Of a stretch of DNA of 64,000 nt, positions 48,382 to 57,479 are shown one piece after another. Each line of letters opens with the position of its first letter. Position 1 is the first letter of the stretch. The stretch is from contig JACKEP010000009.1 in the NCBI GenBank assembly GCA_020632915.1, positions 1-64,000 of the forward strand. The letters run 5' to 3'. A program made the position numbers and the translations under genes. Origin of the DNA: Alphaproteobacteria bacterium (GTDB lineage Bacteria; Myxococcota_A; UBA796; GCA-2862545). A model generated the notes under the pieces. That model made no database searches and was not told where the DNA came from. It saw only the letters and a program-made list of their open reading frames with translations.

Positions 48382-50724
48382 TCAGCGCCGTCGGCGTCGA
48401 CGGTGGGCGCGCCCGGACGCCGAGGCGTGCCCCGACGGGGTGGACGCGAGCAGCGCGTCGATGCGCGCGAGCACCTCGGCGGGCCAGCCCTCGCGGCGTG
48501 CGGCGCCGATGCCCTGCGCGATCATCGCCTCCAGCGCGTCCACCCGCACGACGTGACCCGCGAGCCGGGCGTGCCCGAGCGCCTCGGCCGTCTCCGCAGA
48601 CCAGGGCGCTCGGACGGGGCGGTCCGTGTCCTCGTCGAGCCGCACGTCCTGGCCGTGGTGGACCGCCCACAGCGTCATCCGTGCCTCGGTGCGACGGACC
48701 ACCGCCGGGTGCAGCACCCACAGGCGACCGGGCACCACGCCCGCGGCCCGCAGGACGGCGCGGTCGTCCGGCGTCAGGGTGGCGATGGTGTCGCGCAGGA
48801 GCGCCCGCGGCACGGCACCCCACCCCGCGGTCAGCGCGTACAGCACGGCGCGCGCGCCCGGCCCCGCGTGGTCGGGGGCGACCAGCTCGCGCACGCCGTC
48901 GGCCAGCCACGACCGCAGCCAGCGCTCCACCCGGGCCGCGACCTGCCCGCGCGCGGCGCCCTCGAGCCAGTCCAGGCGCCGCAGCCGCAGCCGTGGACGC
49001 CGCCAGTCATCCCCGCGCAGCAGCTGGGCGACCGGGGCGCCGTCCCAGCGCACGCCGCCCGTGGGGTCGACACCGAACGCGCCGTCCGGGGCGTCGACCA
49101 GGGCGTCCAGACGGGCCTGGAGCAGCGGCGCCACCCGCTGCCGCACGGCGGCGAGCACCGCCGAGGACGCCTGTGCCGCGGGGTCGAGCTCGAAGGTCAG
49201 CCCCCGCAGGACGCCGAGGCGGCGATCCGCGAGCGTGACCTCGCCCGACGGTCGCAACACCGGGAGGGCCTCCCCGTCCGCGTCGAGGCGCGCGAAGGCC
49301 CGCGCGTGACGGTCGACGAACCGCGCGGTCAGGCGCTCGTGCAGCGCGTCGGACAGCTGGTCCTCCAGCGCGCGCGTCCGCGCCTGCCACGCCGCCGGAT
49401 CGGCCACCCACCCCGGGCGGTTCGCGACGTAGGTCCACGTGCGCACCGCCGCGAGTCGGGCGGTCAGCGTGCCGAGGTCGCCGTCGGTGCGTTCCACCCG
49501 GACCACCTGGCGCTCGAGCCACGCGTCCGGCACGCAGCCGTCGTGGTCCACCAGCTGGGCGTACAGCTGCGCCACGAGGGTGGCGTGGTGCTCGGGCAGG
49601 ACGTTGCCGAAGTCCGGCACGCCGCAGGCGTCCCAGAGCAGTCGCACGCGGGCCGGGTCCGTGGCGCGCTGGCTGACCTCGGCGTCACGGAGCGCGACCT
49701 CGAGCACGCGCGCGTCGTCGGCGTCGCGCGTGGGCACCAGGCAGCGGCGCGGCGGCGGCGCGGCGAGGCTGTCCTGCAGCGCGTGAACGTCGTCGAACGA
49801 CAGCTCGGCGTTGCGCCACCACAGGCGACGCAGGCGCGGGAACGTGTGCTGCTCGATCGCGTCGATCACCTCCGGATCGAGGGCGTCGATCCCGGCCGTG
49901 ACCCCGAAGGTGCCGTCGCGCTTCCACCGACCCGCGCGGCCCGCGATCTGGGCCAGCTCGTCGGCGCGCAGCGCACGCACGGTGCGCCCGTCGAACTTGT
50001 CGGTGCCCGCCAGCGCCACGTGGTGGACGTCCATGTTCAGGCCCATGCCGATGGCATCGGTGGCGACGATGTGGGCCACGTCCCCCGACTGGAACAGGTC
50101 GACCTGGGCGTTGCGGGCGCGGGGCGACAGCGCCCCGGTGACGACGGCGGCCCCGCCGTGGCGCGCCCTCAGGCGCTCGGCGAGCTCGTAGACCCGCTGC
50201 ACGCTGAACGCGACCACCGCCGACCGGGGCGGCAGCGACACCAGCTTGCGCGTGCCGGCCCACGACAGCCGGGACAGCCGCGGCTGGGCGCGGATCTGGG
50301 CGGTGGGCACCAGCTGCTGCAGCAGCGGCGCGATGGTGTCGGATCCGAGGAACCAGGTCTCGACCACCCCGCGACAGCGCAGCAGCCGGTCGGTGAAGAC
50401 GTGCCCACGGGACGGGTCGGCCGCGAGCTGGATCTCGTCGACGGCCACGAAGGCCACCGGGCGGTCGACGGGCATCGACTCGACCGTGCACACCCAGTAC
50501 TTCGTCCCGACGGGGACGATCTTCTCCTCGCCGGTGACGAGCGCCACCTGGTCTGAGCCCTTGAGCTGCACCACGCGGTCGTACACTTCGCGCGCGAGCA
50601 GGCGCAGGGGCAGCCCGATCATGCCGGTGCGGTGCCCGAGCATCCGCTGCACGGCCACGTGCGTCTTGCCGGTGTTCGTGGGGCCGAGGACTGCCGTGAT
50701 CGTTCCAGGAACGCCCAGATCCAC
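48382..50724 (-). CDS. Suv3-like DExH RNA helicase
   Basis: A 780-residue superfamily 2 helicase like the mitochondrial degradosome helicase Suv3. Walker A LGPTNTGKTH (Lys20) is the Suv3 form, DEIQ at about 98 is Walker B, then PLRLLAREVYDRV, TGEEKIV, and in the second RecA domain ATDAIGMGLNMDVHH and QIAGRAGR (motif VI). The C-terminal 450 residues are long and unlike Suv3, without clear motif except Arg-rich end. GTG 50724 has GGAGG seven bases ahead. Suv3 unwinds RNA for 3'-5' decay; whether a partner RNase is here is unknown. Confidence 0.85.
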   Translation of the reverse strand: MDLGVPGTITAVLGPTNTGKTHVAVQRMLGHRTGMIGLPLRLLAREVYDRVVQLKGSDQVALVTGEEKIVPVGTKYWVCTVESMPVDRPVAFVAVDEIQLAADPSRGHVFTDRLLRCRGVVETWFLGSDTIAPLLQQLVPTAQIRAQPRLSRLSWAGTRKLVSLPPRSAVVAFSVQRVYELAERLRARHGGAAVVTGALSPRARNAQVDLFQSGDVAHIVATDAIGMGLNMDVHHVALAGTDKFDGRTVRALRADELAQIAGRAGRWKRDGTFGVTAGIDALDPEVIDAIEQHTFPRLRRLWWRNAELSFDDVHALQDSLAAPPPRRCLVPTRDADDARVLEVALRDAEVSQRATDPARVRLLWDACGVPDFGNVLPEHHATLVAQLYAQLVDHDGCVPDAWLERQVVRVERTDGDLGTLTARLAAVRTWTYVANRPGWVADPAAWQARTRALEDQLSDALHERLTARFVDRHARAFARLDADGEALPVLRPSGEVTLADRRLGVLRGLTFELDPAAQASSAVLAAVRQRVAPLLQARLDALVDAPDGAFGVDPTGGVRWDGAPVAQLLRGDDWRRPRLRLRRLDWLEGAARGQVAARVERWLRSWLADGVRELVAPDHAGPGARAVLYALTAGWGAVPRALLRDTIATLTPDDRAVLRAAGVVPGRLWVLHPAVVRRTEARMTLWAVHHGQDVRLDEDTDRPVRAPWSAETAEALGHARLAGHVVRVDALEAMIAQGIGAARREGWPAEVLARIDALLASTPSGHASASGRAHRRRRRR

Positions 50725-50832
50725 CTGCGCTCCTCCAACGACGGGTCCAGACCGGACGGAAGCGTAGCCCATGCCGCACCCGCGACGCAGCGTCGCGACA
50801 CTCGGTGGCCTCCCGCGACGCGCCGCCTCCGC

Positions 50833-50838
50833 TACAGT
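50833..50838 (+). promoter_or_regulatory. Candidate -10 hexamer TACAGT
   Basis: TACAGT 20 bases before the ATG of the exported hydrolase gene, fitting the TAnnnT pattern of this window. No -35 recognised. Confidence 0.3.
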
Positions 50839-50857
50839 CGACGCCCAGGGAGGTTCC

Positions 50858-51973
50858 ATGCGCTGTGCCGTGACGTCGACCGTGTGCCTGCTCGCCGCCT
50901 GTTCGGCGCAGGCCACGCTGGACCTGCCGGGCGACCCCGCCAGCCGCGGCGTCCCGGTGGGCGTGCAGACGATCGTGGTCGGCGAACACACCGTCGAGGT
51001 GTGGTACCCGGCCGACGACGCCACCGACACCACCGGTGCCTCCGACGATGTCGTCTCGCTCGCCGACGTGGTGACGCCCGCGTTCAAGGACGCCCTCGGC
51101 GACACGGTCGCCTACCCGACGTTCACCCAACCCGCCGTGCGCGACGCGGTGCCCCGTCCCCTGGCCTCCGCCCTGCCGGTGATCGTGTTCTCCCATGGCT
51201 TCGGCGGCTTCCGTACCCAGTCGGCGACCCTGACCGCCCACCTGGCGTCCCGCGGGTACATCGTGGTCGCGACGGACCACCCGGGCCGCACCCTGGCCGA
51301 CGTGGCGCCGTGCCTGCTGAACCCGCCGCCCGGCCCGTGCACCTTCGGCTTCAATCCCGACGCCGAGGATCCTGCCGTGGCCGACATCGCCGACGTGCTC
51401 GCCTGGCTGGAGGACGGACCCGACACCGACTTCGCCGATCTGCTGGACCTGACGCACCTGGGCATCTGGGGACACTCGGCCGGCGGGGTGACCACCACCG
51501 ACGTCGCCAACGCCGACACGCGCTTCCAGGCGGCCCTGGCGATGGCCGGCGGCACGGCGCTGACGCGGCAGGTCGACAGCGCCGTGCTCGCCGGGAGCTG
51601 CGACGGGATCGTCCCCGCCACCGGCCTCACCGATCTCGACGCCACCACGACGGACGGCACGTGGCTGCTGCAGGGCGCGGGCCACCTGGCGTTCTCGGAC
51701 CTCTGTGCCGTCGACCTCGGCGGCCTCGCCGATCAGATCGCGCTGCGTGACGACGCCAACGGCCTCGTGATCGCGGGGCTCCGACGGCTCGCCACCGACG
51801 GCTGTCCAGGAGCGACGCCGGTCATCGCGGGCTGCGAGACGTTCGTGGACCCGTCCGTCAGCGATCCCCTGATCCGCGCGGCGTCGACGACGTTCTTCGA
51901 CGCCACCCTCCGCGACGGCGAAGGCCGCCTCGACGGGCTCGCGTCCGACGTGTTCGTGCGCGCCGGCGGGTGA
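50858..51973 (+). CDS. Exported alpha/beta hydrolase lipoprotein
   Basis: A 371-residue lipoprotein: lipobox LAAC, Cys15. The mature domain is an alpha/beta hydrolase: EVWYPADD, VIVFSHGFGGFRTQS (oxyanion region), VVATDHPG, and GIWGHSAGGVTT with nucleophile Ser, as in PAF-acetylhydrolase and dienelactone-type enzymes. The late His is in GAGHLAFSDL. Several Cys (CLL, CTFG, CDG, CAVD, CPG, CETF) suggest disulfides. GGGAGG six bases before the ATG. Substrate unknown; ester or lipid cleavage at the cell surface is likely. Confidence 0.85.
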   Translation: MRCAVTSTVCLLAACSAQATLDLPGDPASRGVPVGVQTIVVGEHTVEVWYPADDATDTTGASDDVVSLADVVTPAFKDALGDTVAYPTFTQPAVRDAVPRPLASALPVIVFSHGFGGFRTQSATLTAHLASRGYIVVATDHPGRTLADVAPCLLNPPPGPCTFGFNPDAEDPAVADIADVLAWLEDGPDTDFADLLDLTHLGIWGHSAGGVTTTDVANADTRFQAALAMAGGTALTRQVDSAVLAGSCDGIVPATGLTDLDATTTDGTWLLQGAGHLAFSDLCAVDLGGLADQIALRDDANGLVIAGLRRLATDGCPGATPVIAGCETFVDPSVSDPLIRAASTTFFDATLRDGEGRLDGLASDVFVRAGG

Positions 51974-52036
51974 GCGTCACCCCGTCGCGACGCGTTCCTC
52001 GACGGAACGTGCACACCGCCCGACGCTCGCAACCGG

Positions 52037-52042
52037 TACACT
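52037..52042 (+). promoter_or_regulatory. Candidate -10 hexamer TACACT
   Basis: TACACT 33 bases before the ATG of the dehydrogenase-cytochrome gene, identical to the hexamer ahead of the kinase operon. Confidence 0.33.
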
Positions 52043-52074
52043 CTCCGCCTCGCCACGTCCCCGGAGGTCCTCCC

Positions 52075-54639
52075 ATGCGCTTGTTCACTCCCCTCCTCGT
52101 CGCTGCCCTCGCGGTCGGCTGCGCCACGCCCGACGGTGACGGCGCGCTGGGCGTCGCAGGCGCCTGGAGCCCCGACGACCCCGCATTCGACAGCGCCCTG
52201 CCGCTGGCCGACGGGCAGCTCGCCCCGCCCACGCAGACCCTCGACCTCGAGGTGTCCGAGCTGCGCCGTGGCCAGTCCACCACCTGGACGGTGTCGAACC
52301 TCGCGGCGTCCGAGACGGTCTACGTCGCCTACTCCCTCGACGGCATCCAGCCGGGCGCTTGCCTGGGCTTCGCCGGCGGCCTGTGCCTCGACATCGGCGG
52401 CCCCCGTCTGCTGCTCGGCACCGCCGTGGCCGACGGCGCCGGCGTCGCCACCGTCACCCGCACGGTGCCCAGCAGCATCGCCACCGGCACCGAGGTCGCG
52501 TTCCAGGCGGTCGCCGTGCGCGGCGCGAACTCCACCAGCTCCAACCCGGTGCTGTCGGTCGTCGTCAACATCGGGCCCGGGATCACCAACCGCCCGTCCA
52601 ACCCGGACTGCGTCGCGGGCGATCGTCCGCCGAGCACGGCGAGCACGCAGCTGCAGCGGAAGTTCAACACCGTCAGCGGCCTGAACGTGCCCACCGCGCT
52701 GCTGCTCGACCCGTCCAGCCACGCCTTCTGGTACGTGGCCGAACAGGGCGGCACCATCAAGCGCTTCGCCAACACCGCGACGCCCACGGCCAGCTCCGTG
52801 CTGACCATCCCCGGCGTGTCGTCGGGCGGCGAGCTCGGCCTGCTCGCCATGGCGTTCGACCCGCAGTGGCCTGCGCGTCCCTACCTGTACGTGTACTACA
52901 CCACCAACTCCGGCGGCACGCTGCGCAGCCGCATCAGCCGGTGGACGACGTTCAACAACGGCGCCAGCTGGAACAGCGAGCTGACCCTGCTCGAGGTGGC
53001 CCAGCCCTTCTCCAACCACAACGGCGGCAACCTCGGCTTCGGCCAGGACGGCTACCTGTACTTCGGCTTCGGCGACGGCGGCTCGGCCAACGACCCCGGC
53101 AACCGCGCGCAGAACGTCAACAACCTGCTCGGCAAGTTCATCCGCATCGACGTGAGCAGCGCCGCGTCCGGCTCGCCCTACACCATCCCGGCCGACAACC
53201 CGTTCGCCAGCGGTGGCGGCTCGCCGGAGATCTACGCGCTCGGCGTCCGCAACCCGTACCGGTGGAGCTTCGACCGGGCCACGGGCCAGCTCTGGGCGGG
53301 CGACGTGGGCCAGGACGCACGCGAGGAGATCGACATCATCGAGCTCGGCCGCAACTACGGCTGGAAGGTGATGGAGGGCACGAACTGCGCCAACACGGTG
53401 TCGGGTCTGCCGTGCAACAGCCCGCTGTTCACGCCGCCGGTGTGGGAGTACGCCCACTCGGGCTTCTCCAGCCGCTCCGTCATCGGTGGCTACGTCTACC
53501 GGGGCAGCGCCATCCCCGCGCTGGTCGGCAAGTACCTCTACGCCGACTTCTACACGGGCCAGATCTCGGCGCTGTCGCAGAACAGCCTGACGGGCGCGTA
53601 CACGTCGTCGGTGCTGCTCACCCAGTCCGGCATCCAGATCAGCACGTTCGCCGAGGACGAGGCCGGCGAGGTCTACGTGATGGACTACGCCGGCTCGATC
53701 TACGAGGTCGTCCCCGGTGGCGGCTCCACCGGCACGCCCGTGCCCGGGATGCTCTCCGGCTGGGACTGCTTCACGGCGCCCGGCGTGCCCGCGACGGGCG
53801 TCATCCCCTACGAGCCCACGTCGAAGCTGTGGTCGGACGGGCTGGAGAAGCACCGCTGGCTCGCGATCCCCGACGGCACCACGATCGACATCGACGCCGA
53901 CGGTGACTTCCTGTTCCCCATCGGCACCGTGCTCGCCAAGGAGTTCCTCCACAACGGCGACCGCGTCGAGACCCGCCTGTTCGTGCGCCACACCGACGGG
54001 GACTGGGGCGCGTACGACTACAAGTGGCTTCCCGACGGCTCCGACGCCGCCCTCATCACGAGCGGCCAGGACATCACGCTGCCGGGCGGCCAGTCCTGGC
54101 ACCTGCCCAGCCAGGCCGAGTGCATGACCTGCCACACCGCAGCTGCCAACCGCAGCCTCGGCCTCGAGCTGGCGCAGCTCAACGTGCCCGGCGCCTACGG
54201 CAACCTCTGGGCGAACCAGGTGCGCACGCTCGACCACATCGGCATGTTCACGACGTCTCCCGGCCCCGTCACCGGCCTCGACGTGCTCTCCCGCCTCGAC
54301 GGCGGCGACAGCGCCGAGGACCGCGCCCGGTCCTACCTGCACAGCAACTGCTCGATGTGCCACCGCCCCGGCGGCACGGGCCTGGGCGGCATGGACTTCC
54401 GGTACTTCACCGCCTTCGCCGACATGAACCTGTGCAACGAGACGGTCACCGGCTCCACGGGCGGCTTCACCGGCACGACGCGGTTCACGCCCGGTGACGC
54501 CGCGCACTCCATCGTCTACCTGCGGCCCGCGTCGACCGACCCGGCGTTCCGCATGCCGCCGCTCGGCACCAGCGTGCCCGACGACGACGCGCTGATGGCG
54601 ATCGAGGACTGGATCACCGACACGACCGTCTGCCCGTGA
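52075..54639 (+). CDS. Glucose/sorbosone dehydrogenase fused to a diheme cytochrome c, lipoprotein
   Basis: An 854-residue outer-surface enzyme. Lipobox AVGC (Cys16). After a beta N-domain (about 35-175), residues 190-560 form a PQQ-dependent sugar dehydrogenase propeller (GSDH family): LLAMAFDPQW, PFSNHNGGNLGFGQDGYLYF, GVRNPYRWSFDR and QDAREEIDIIELGRNYGW. The C-terminal 290 residues match the SO2930-type diheme cytochrome layout: SKLWSDGLEKHRWLAIPDGT and FPIGTVLAKEF, then two heme sites CMTCH (683-687) and CSMCH (759-763). It should pass electrons from sugar oxidation directly to hemes. The gene stop overlaps the next gene (GTGA). GGAGG lies seven bases before the ATG. Confidence 0.88.
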   Translation: MRLFTPLLVAALAVGCATPDGDGALGVAGAWSPDDPAFDSALPLADGQLAPPTQTLDLEVSELRRGQSTTWTVSNLAASETVYVAYSLDGIQPGACLGFAGGLCLDIGGPRLLLGTAVADGAGVATVTRTVPSSIATGTEVAFQAVAVRGANSTSSNPVLSVVVNIGPGITNRPSNPDCVAGDRPPSTASTQLQRKFNTVSGLNVPTALLLDPSSHAFWYVAEQGGTIKRFANTATPTASSVLTIPGVSSGGELGLLAMAFDPQWPARPYLYVYYTTNSGGTLRSRISRWTTFNNGASWNSELTLLEVAQPFSNHNGGNLGFGQDGYLYFGFGDGGSANDPGNRAQNVNNLLGKFIRIDVSSAASGSPYTIPADNPFASGGGSPEIYALGVRNPYRWSFDRATGQLWAGDVGQDAREEIDIIELGRNYGWKVMEGTNCANTVSGLPCNSPLFTPPVWEYAHSGFSSRSVIGGYVYRGSAIPALVGKYLYADFYTGQISALSQNSLTGAYTSSVLLTQSGIQISTFAEDEAGEVYVMDYAGSIYEVVPGGGSTGTPVPGMLSGWDCFTAPGVPATGVIPYEPTSKLWSDGLEKHRWLAIPDGTTIDIDADGDFLFPIGTVLAKEFLHNGDRVETRLFVRHTDGDWGAYDYKWLPDGSDAALITSGQDITLPGGQSWHLPSQAECMTCHTAAANRSLGLELAQLNVPGAYGNLWANQVRTLDHIGMFTTSPGPVTGLDVLSRLDGGDSAEDRARSYLHSNCSMCHRPGGTGLGGMDFRYFTAFADMNLCNETVTGSTGGFTGTTRFTPGDAAHSIVYLRPASTDPAFRMPPLGTSVPDDDALMAIEDWITDTTVCP

Positions 54640-55400
54640 CGCCAGGCCGGCGGCGCGCGCTGGGCGTGGCCGGCGTCGTCCTCGTGGGCGTCGCCGGCAC
54701 GTTCGCGTGGCTGTTCCAGGACATGACGCTGCCTCAGGGCGAGCGCATCGAGGCCATCGACGGCGTCGTCGGCGTGGAGACCAGCGGGTCGTTCGCGTGG
54801 ATCGTGCCCGCTGGCGACGGTGTGGTCCTGGTGGACGCGGGCGCCGACCCGGACGCCGAGGCGCTGCTGGCCGAGCTCGGGCGCCAGGGACGCGACGCGG
54901 GCGACGTGCGCGCCGTCCTGCTCACGCACGCCCACGGCGACCACACCGGGGGCCTCCGCCAGTTCCCGCAGGCCGAGATCTGGATCGGCGCCGACGACGT
55001 GGCGCTGCTCCGCAAGGAGCGGACGCCGATCGGGTGGATCCCGCGGATGATGGCGCCGCTGTTCGACGCCCCCGTGCCCGACAACCCGCTCGAGGAGTTC
55101 GCGGACGGCGACACCCACACCGTGGCAGGCCTGACGGTGAAGGGCACGGCCGTGCCCGGTCACACCCTCGGGAGCATGGCGTGGCAGGTGGGCGACCTGC
55201 TGTTCACGGGCGACGCGCTCGTCGCGGCCCGCGACGGCGTGACCGTGCTGTTCGCGTGGATCGCCGACGCGCCCGAGCGCCAGGTGCCGTCGGTGCGGCG
55301 TCTGGTGGGCGTGGAGGCGGCCATGATGGCCGACGGCCACTTCGGGCTGACCCCCGAGCCCGCCGACGCCATCGACCGGTTCCTCGCCGCGCGGCAGTGA
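54636..55400 (+). CDS. Membrane-anchored metallo-beta-lactamase-fold hydrolase
   Basis: A 254-residue MBL-fold protein. An N-terminal hydrophobic helix (ALGVAGVVLVGVAGTFAWLF) anchors or exports it. Metal motifs: LLTHAHGDHTGG (HxHxDH), VPGHTLGSMAW, LFTGDAL and the final ADGHFG His. The GTG start overlaps the stop of the dehydrogenase gene (GTGA), so the two are co-translated. Family members cleave lactones, thioesters or phosphodiesters; a sugar lactone from the upstream dehydrogenase would be a reasonable substrate, by position only. Confidence 0.85.
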   Translation: MTPGRRRALGVAGVVLVGVAGTFAWLFQDMTLPQGERIEAIDGVVGVETSGSFAWIVPAGDGVVLVDAGADPDAEALLAELGRQGRDAGDVRAVLLTHAHGDHTGGLRQFPQAEIWIGADDVALLRKERTPIGWIPRMMAPLFDAPVPDNPLEEFADGDTHTVAGLTVKGTAVPGHTLGSMAWQVGDLLFTGDALVAARDGVTVLFAWIADAPERQVPSVRRLVGVEAAMMADGHFGLTPEPADAIDRFLAARQ

Positions 55401-55479
55401 GCCGCGACGGGGAGACGCGACCGCAGCGCCACCCGAGGCGCGGCCGGGCCTGACGGCGCCGACCCGAGAAGGATGAAGA

Positions 55480-55503
55480 CCCGCACACCGGATGGCGTGC
55501 GGG
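55480..55503 (-). terminator. Terminator of tRNA-Pro
   Basis: 7-bp stem CCCGCAC/GTGCGGG with a 10-base loop, 14 bases beyond the 3' end of tRNA-Pro. On the minus strand the hairpin is followed by TCTTCATCC, the same TCTTC tail seen after the tRNA-Val hairpin. Confidence 0.55.
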
Positions 55504-55515
55504 CCGTCATGTTGA

Positions 55516-55590
<75 letters not shown>

Positions 55591-55648
55591 AGTCCTGGCC
55601 CGTCTATGCCCAGCCGCGACCGGCGTCAACCCCGCCAGCGCGGGGTCG

Positions 55649-56056
55649 TCACTCCCTGGGCGCCCCACGCGGCAGGTGGGCGTCCCAGGTGGTCACCACC
55701 TCCTCGCGCAGCACGGCGACGAGGTCGCGGACGTCTTCGATGCGGTCGCGCGCCTTGCGCAGCTGGTCGAGGTCGGCGACCTTCTCGGTGCCCGCGCCCT
55801 GCCGCGCATCGAGCAGCGCCTTGCGCGCGCCGCTGATGGTGAAGCCCTGCTTGTAGAGCAGGCTGCGGATCTGGAGGAACCGCGCGATGTCGCGGCGGCG
55901 GTACATGCGCTGCCCCGACGGGGACCGCTGGGGGCGGATGCGGAACTCCTGCTCCCAGTAGCGCAGCACGTGGGGCTCCACGCCCACCAGCTCCGACAGC
56001 TCCCCGATGCGGAAGAAGAGCTTGTCGGGGATCTTGACGTCGGACTCGTCGCTCAT
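55649..56056 (-). CDS. MerR-family transcriptional regulator
   Basis: A 135-residue regulator. The MerR HTH and wing are clear: FRIGELSELVGVEPHVLRYWE then RMYRRRDIARFLQIRSLLYK. A coiled-coil dimer helix follows (LDQLRKARDRIEDVRDLVAVL). No C-terminal effector domain and no Cys, so the signal is unknown. GAGG five bases before the ATG at 56056. Genes of this compact type adjoining the infC-rpmI-rplT region are common in related bacteria, but no function can be inferred. Confidence 0.88.
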   Translation of the reverse strand: MSDESDVKIPDKLFFRIGELSELVGVEPHVLRYWEQEFRIRPQRSPSGQRMYRRRDIARFLQIRSLLYKQGFTISGARKALLDARQGAGTEKVADLDQLRKARDRIEDVRDLVAVLREEVVTTWDAHLPRGAPRE

Positions 56057-56105
56057 CGGGACCTCGCGGCGGGCATGCTACCGCATCCCGCGCGGCGCGC
56101 TGCGA

Positions 56106-56585
56106 TCACTCGACCGGCAGCGTCTCCTCCTGCACCTCGTAGAGCAGGATGTAGAAGGTGTCCTCGCGCTCCTCCCCGGCGGTGCCGTAGGAGGTGACGT
56201 CGCGCACCCACACGCGCTCGTCGGCCGAGTCCTGCTCGAGCTCGATGCGCCAGGTGCCCCGGTCGCCGGACGCCGCGTCGATCTCGGCGCGCTGGACACG
56301 GGCCCCGAAGTCGCGGGTGAGCAGGTCGACGGTGATGCGATGCTCGGTGCCGACCGGGCCGCACGGCGGGTCGAGCGTGACCGTGCCGATGCGCGTCTCG
56401 CCGGTGGTGGACATCAGGTCGGTGACGAGCGGCGTGGGGTCGCACGCGCCCGCCGTGACCACCACCGGGATGGCATCGTCGCCGTTGAAGCGGACCCACA
56501 CCTGCTTGGTGGTCGTGCCGTCCGAGTTGTTGGGACAGCCTGCGAGCAGGCCTCCCGCGACCAGCAGCCACAGCGCGCGCGGCAT
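56106..56585 (-). CDS. Small lipoprotein, unknown function
   Basis: A 159-residue lipoprotein with lipobox LAGC (Cys17) followed by an Asn/Ser/Asp/Thr linker (PNNSDGTTTKQ). The mature part is a compact beta domain with two Cys in CDPTP and PPCGPV, and strands such as WVRFNGDDAIPVVVTAG and TWRIELEQD. No family is recognised. GGAGG seven bases before the ATG at 56585. It lies between the MerR gene and rplT on the same strand but is separated from rplT by a strong terminator. Confidence 0.65.
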   Translation of the reverse strand: MPRALWLLVAGGLLAGCPNNSDGTTTKQVWVRFNGDDAIPVVVTAGACDPTPLVTDLMSTTGETRIGTVTLDPPCGPVGTEHRITVDLLTRDFGARVQRAEIDAASGDRGTWRIELEQDSADERVWVRDVTSYGTAGEEREDTFYILLYEVQEETLPVE

Positions 56586-56676
56586 GTACCGTCCTCCATC
56601 GGACCGGTCCGCAGCAGCGGCCGGCCACCGATGCACTAACCGTTCGGGCGGCACCTCGCGGCCCAGCGCGCACGCA

Positions 56677-56703
56677 GCCCGGCGCGCCTGCGCGGCGCCG
56701 GGC
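56677..56703 (-). terminator. Terminator of the infC-rpmI-rplT operon
   Basis: Perfect 9-bp stem GCCCGGCGC/GCGCCGGGC with a 9-base loop, 12 bases downstream of the rplT stop on the minus strand. The structure is very stable although no U-run follows. Confidence 0.5.
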
Positions 56704-56715
56704 CTGCGACGGCGA

Positions 56716-57072
56716 TCAGCTGGCCAGCGACGCCTTGGCCTGCTCGACGATCGCGCCGAACACCTGCGGCTCGGACACGGCGAGGTCGGCCAGCATCTTG
56801 CGGTTGACCTCGACGCCAGCCTTCTTCAGGCCGTGGATCAGCCGCGAGTAGGACAGGCCGTGCTGACGGGCCGCGGCGTTGATGCGCTGCGTCCACAGAC
56901 GGCGGAAGTCGCGCTTGCGCTGCTTGCGGCCGATGAACATGTTCATGTCGGCCTTCATCGAGGCTTCGATCGCCTGACGAAGCCGACGACGGCCCATGAA
57001 GAAGCCCTTCACGCGGGCGCGGAGCTTGCGGATGCGGGTGCGCCGACCGACGGCGCCCTTGATGCGAGCCAT
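56716..57072 (-). CDS. rplT: 50S ribosomal protein L20
   Basis: A 118-residue 23S rRNA-binding protein needed early in large-subunit assembly. RIKGAVGRRTRIRKLRAR, then GFFMGRRRLRQAIEASMKAD, RDFRRLWTQRINAAARQHGL and YSRLIHGLKKAGVEVNRKML are the L20 pattern. Complete length. In many bacteria L20 represses its own operon by binding the rpmI leader. Here it is 125 bases downstream of rpmI, somewhat more than usual. Confidence 0.97.
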   Translation of the reverse strand: MARIKGAVGRRTRIRKLRARVKGFFMGRRRLRQAIEASMKADMNMFIGRKQRKRDFRRLWTQRINAAARQHGLSYSRLIHGLKKAGVEVNRKMLADLAVSEPQVFGAIVEQAKASLAS

Positions 57073-57197
57073 GAGAACTCTCCTTGGTGAGGCCGCTTCC
57101 CGGTCGCGGAGTCAGGACGACCCCGGACGGTGACGGCGAGGGATGACACGGAAGCACGGGCACGGCGCGGACGGCGCCGCGCACGGGACACGCTCGA

Positions 57198-57395
57198 TCA
57201 GCCGTACGGCAGCATCGCGCGGACGTGCTTGGCGTCCGCCTCGGTCATGGTGCCGGTCTGCCGCAGCTTGCGCTTGACGCCCTTCGACTTGTGCTCGAGG
57301 CAGTGGCGCATGAACGCGTGCTTGAACCGGACCTTTCCGTTCTTGTTGATGCTGAACCGCTTGGCAGCGGCGCGGCGGGTCTTCATCTTCGGCAT
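57198..57395 (-). CDS. rpmI: 50S ribosomal protein L35
   Basis: A 65-residue basic ribosomal protein: MPKMKTRRAAAKRFSINKN, then HAFMRHCLEHKSKGVKRKLR and MLPYG at the end, all typical L35. It lies between infC (178-base gap) and rplT (125-base gap). The infC-rpmI gap contains a strong hairpin (57445-57479) that could control it. Confidence 0.97.
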   Translation of the reverse strand: MPKMKTRRAAAKRFSINKNGKVRFKHAFMRHCLEHKSKGVKRKLRQTGTMTEADAKHVRAMLPYG

Positions 57396-57444
57396 GAAAG
57401 GCTCCTACGAACCGGCGGCGCATAACGCCTGGGTCGTGATGGAT

Positions 57445-57479
57445 CCACCCGCGCGCGACCACAGGGGCGCGCGGGGTGG
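57445..57479 (-). promoter_or_regulatory. Leader hairpin before rpmI
   Basis: In the 178-base gap between infC and rpmI. CCACCC plus GCGCG pair with CGCGC plus GGGTGG, leaving one bulged base and a 12-base loop. It sits about 50 bases ahead of the rpmI start, where L20 leaders act in other bacteria. Autoregulation is inference. Confidence 0.4.
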
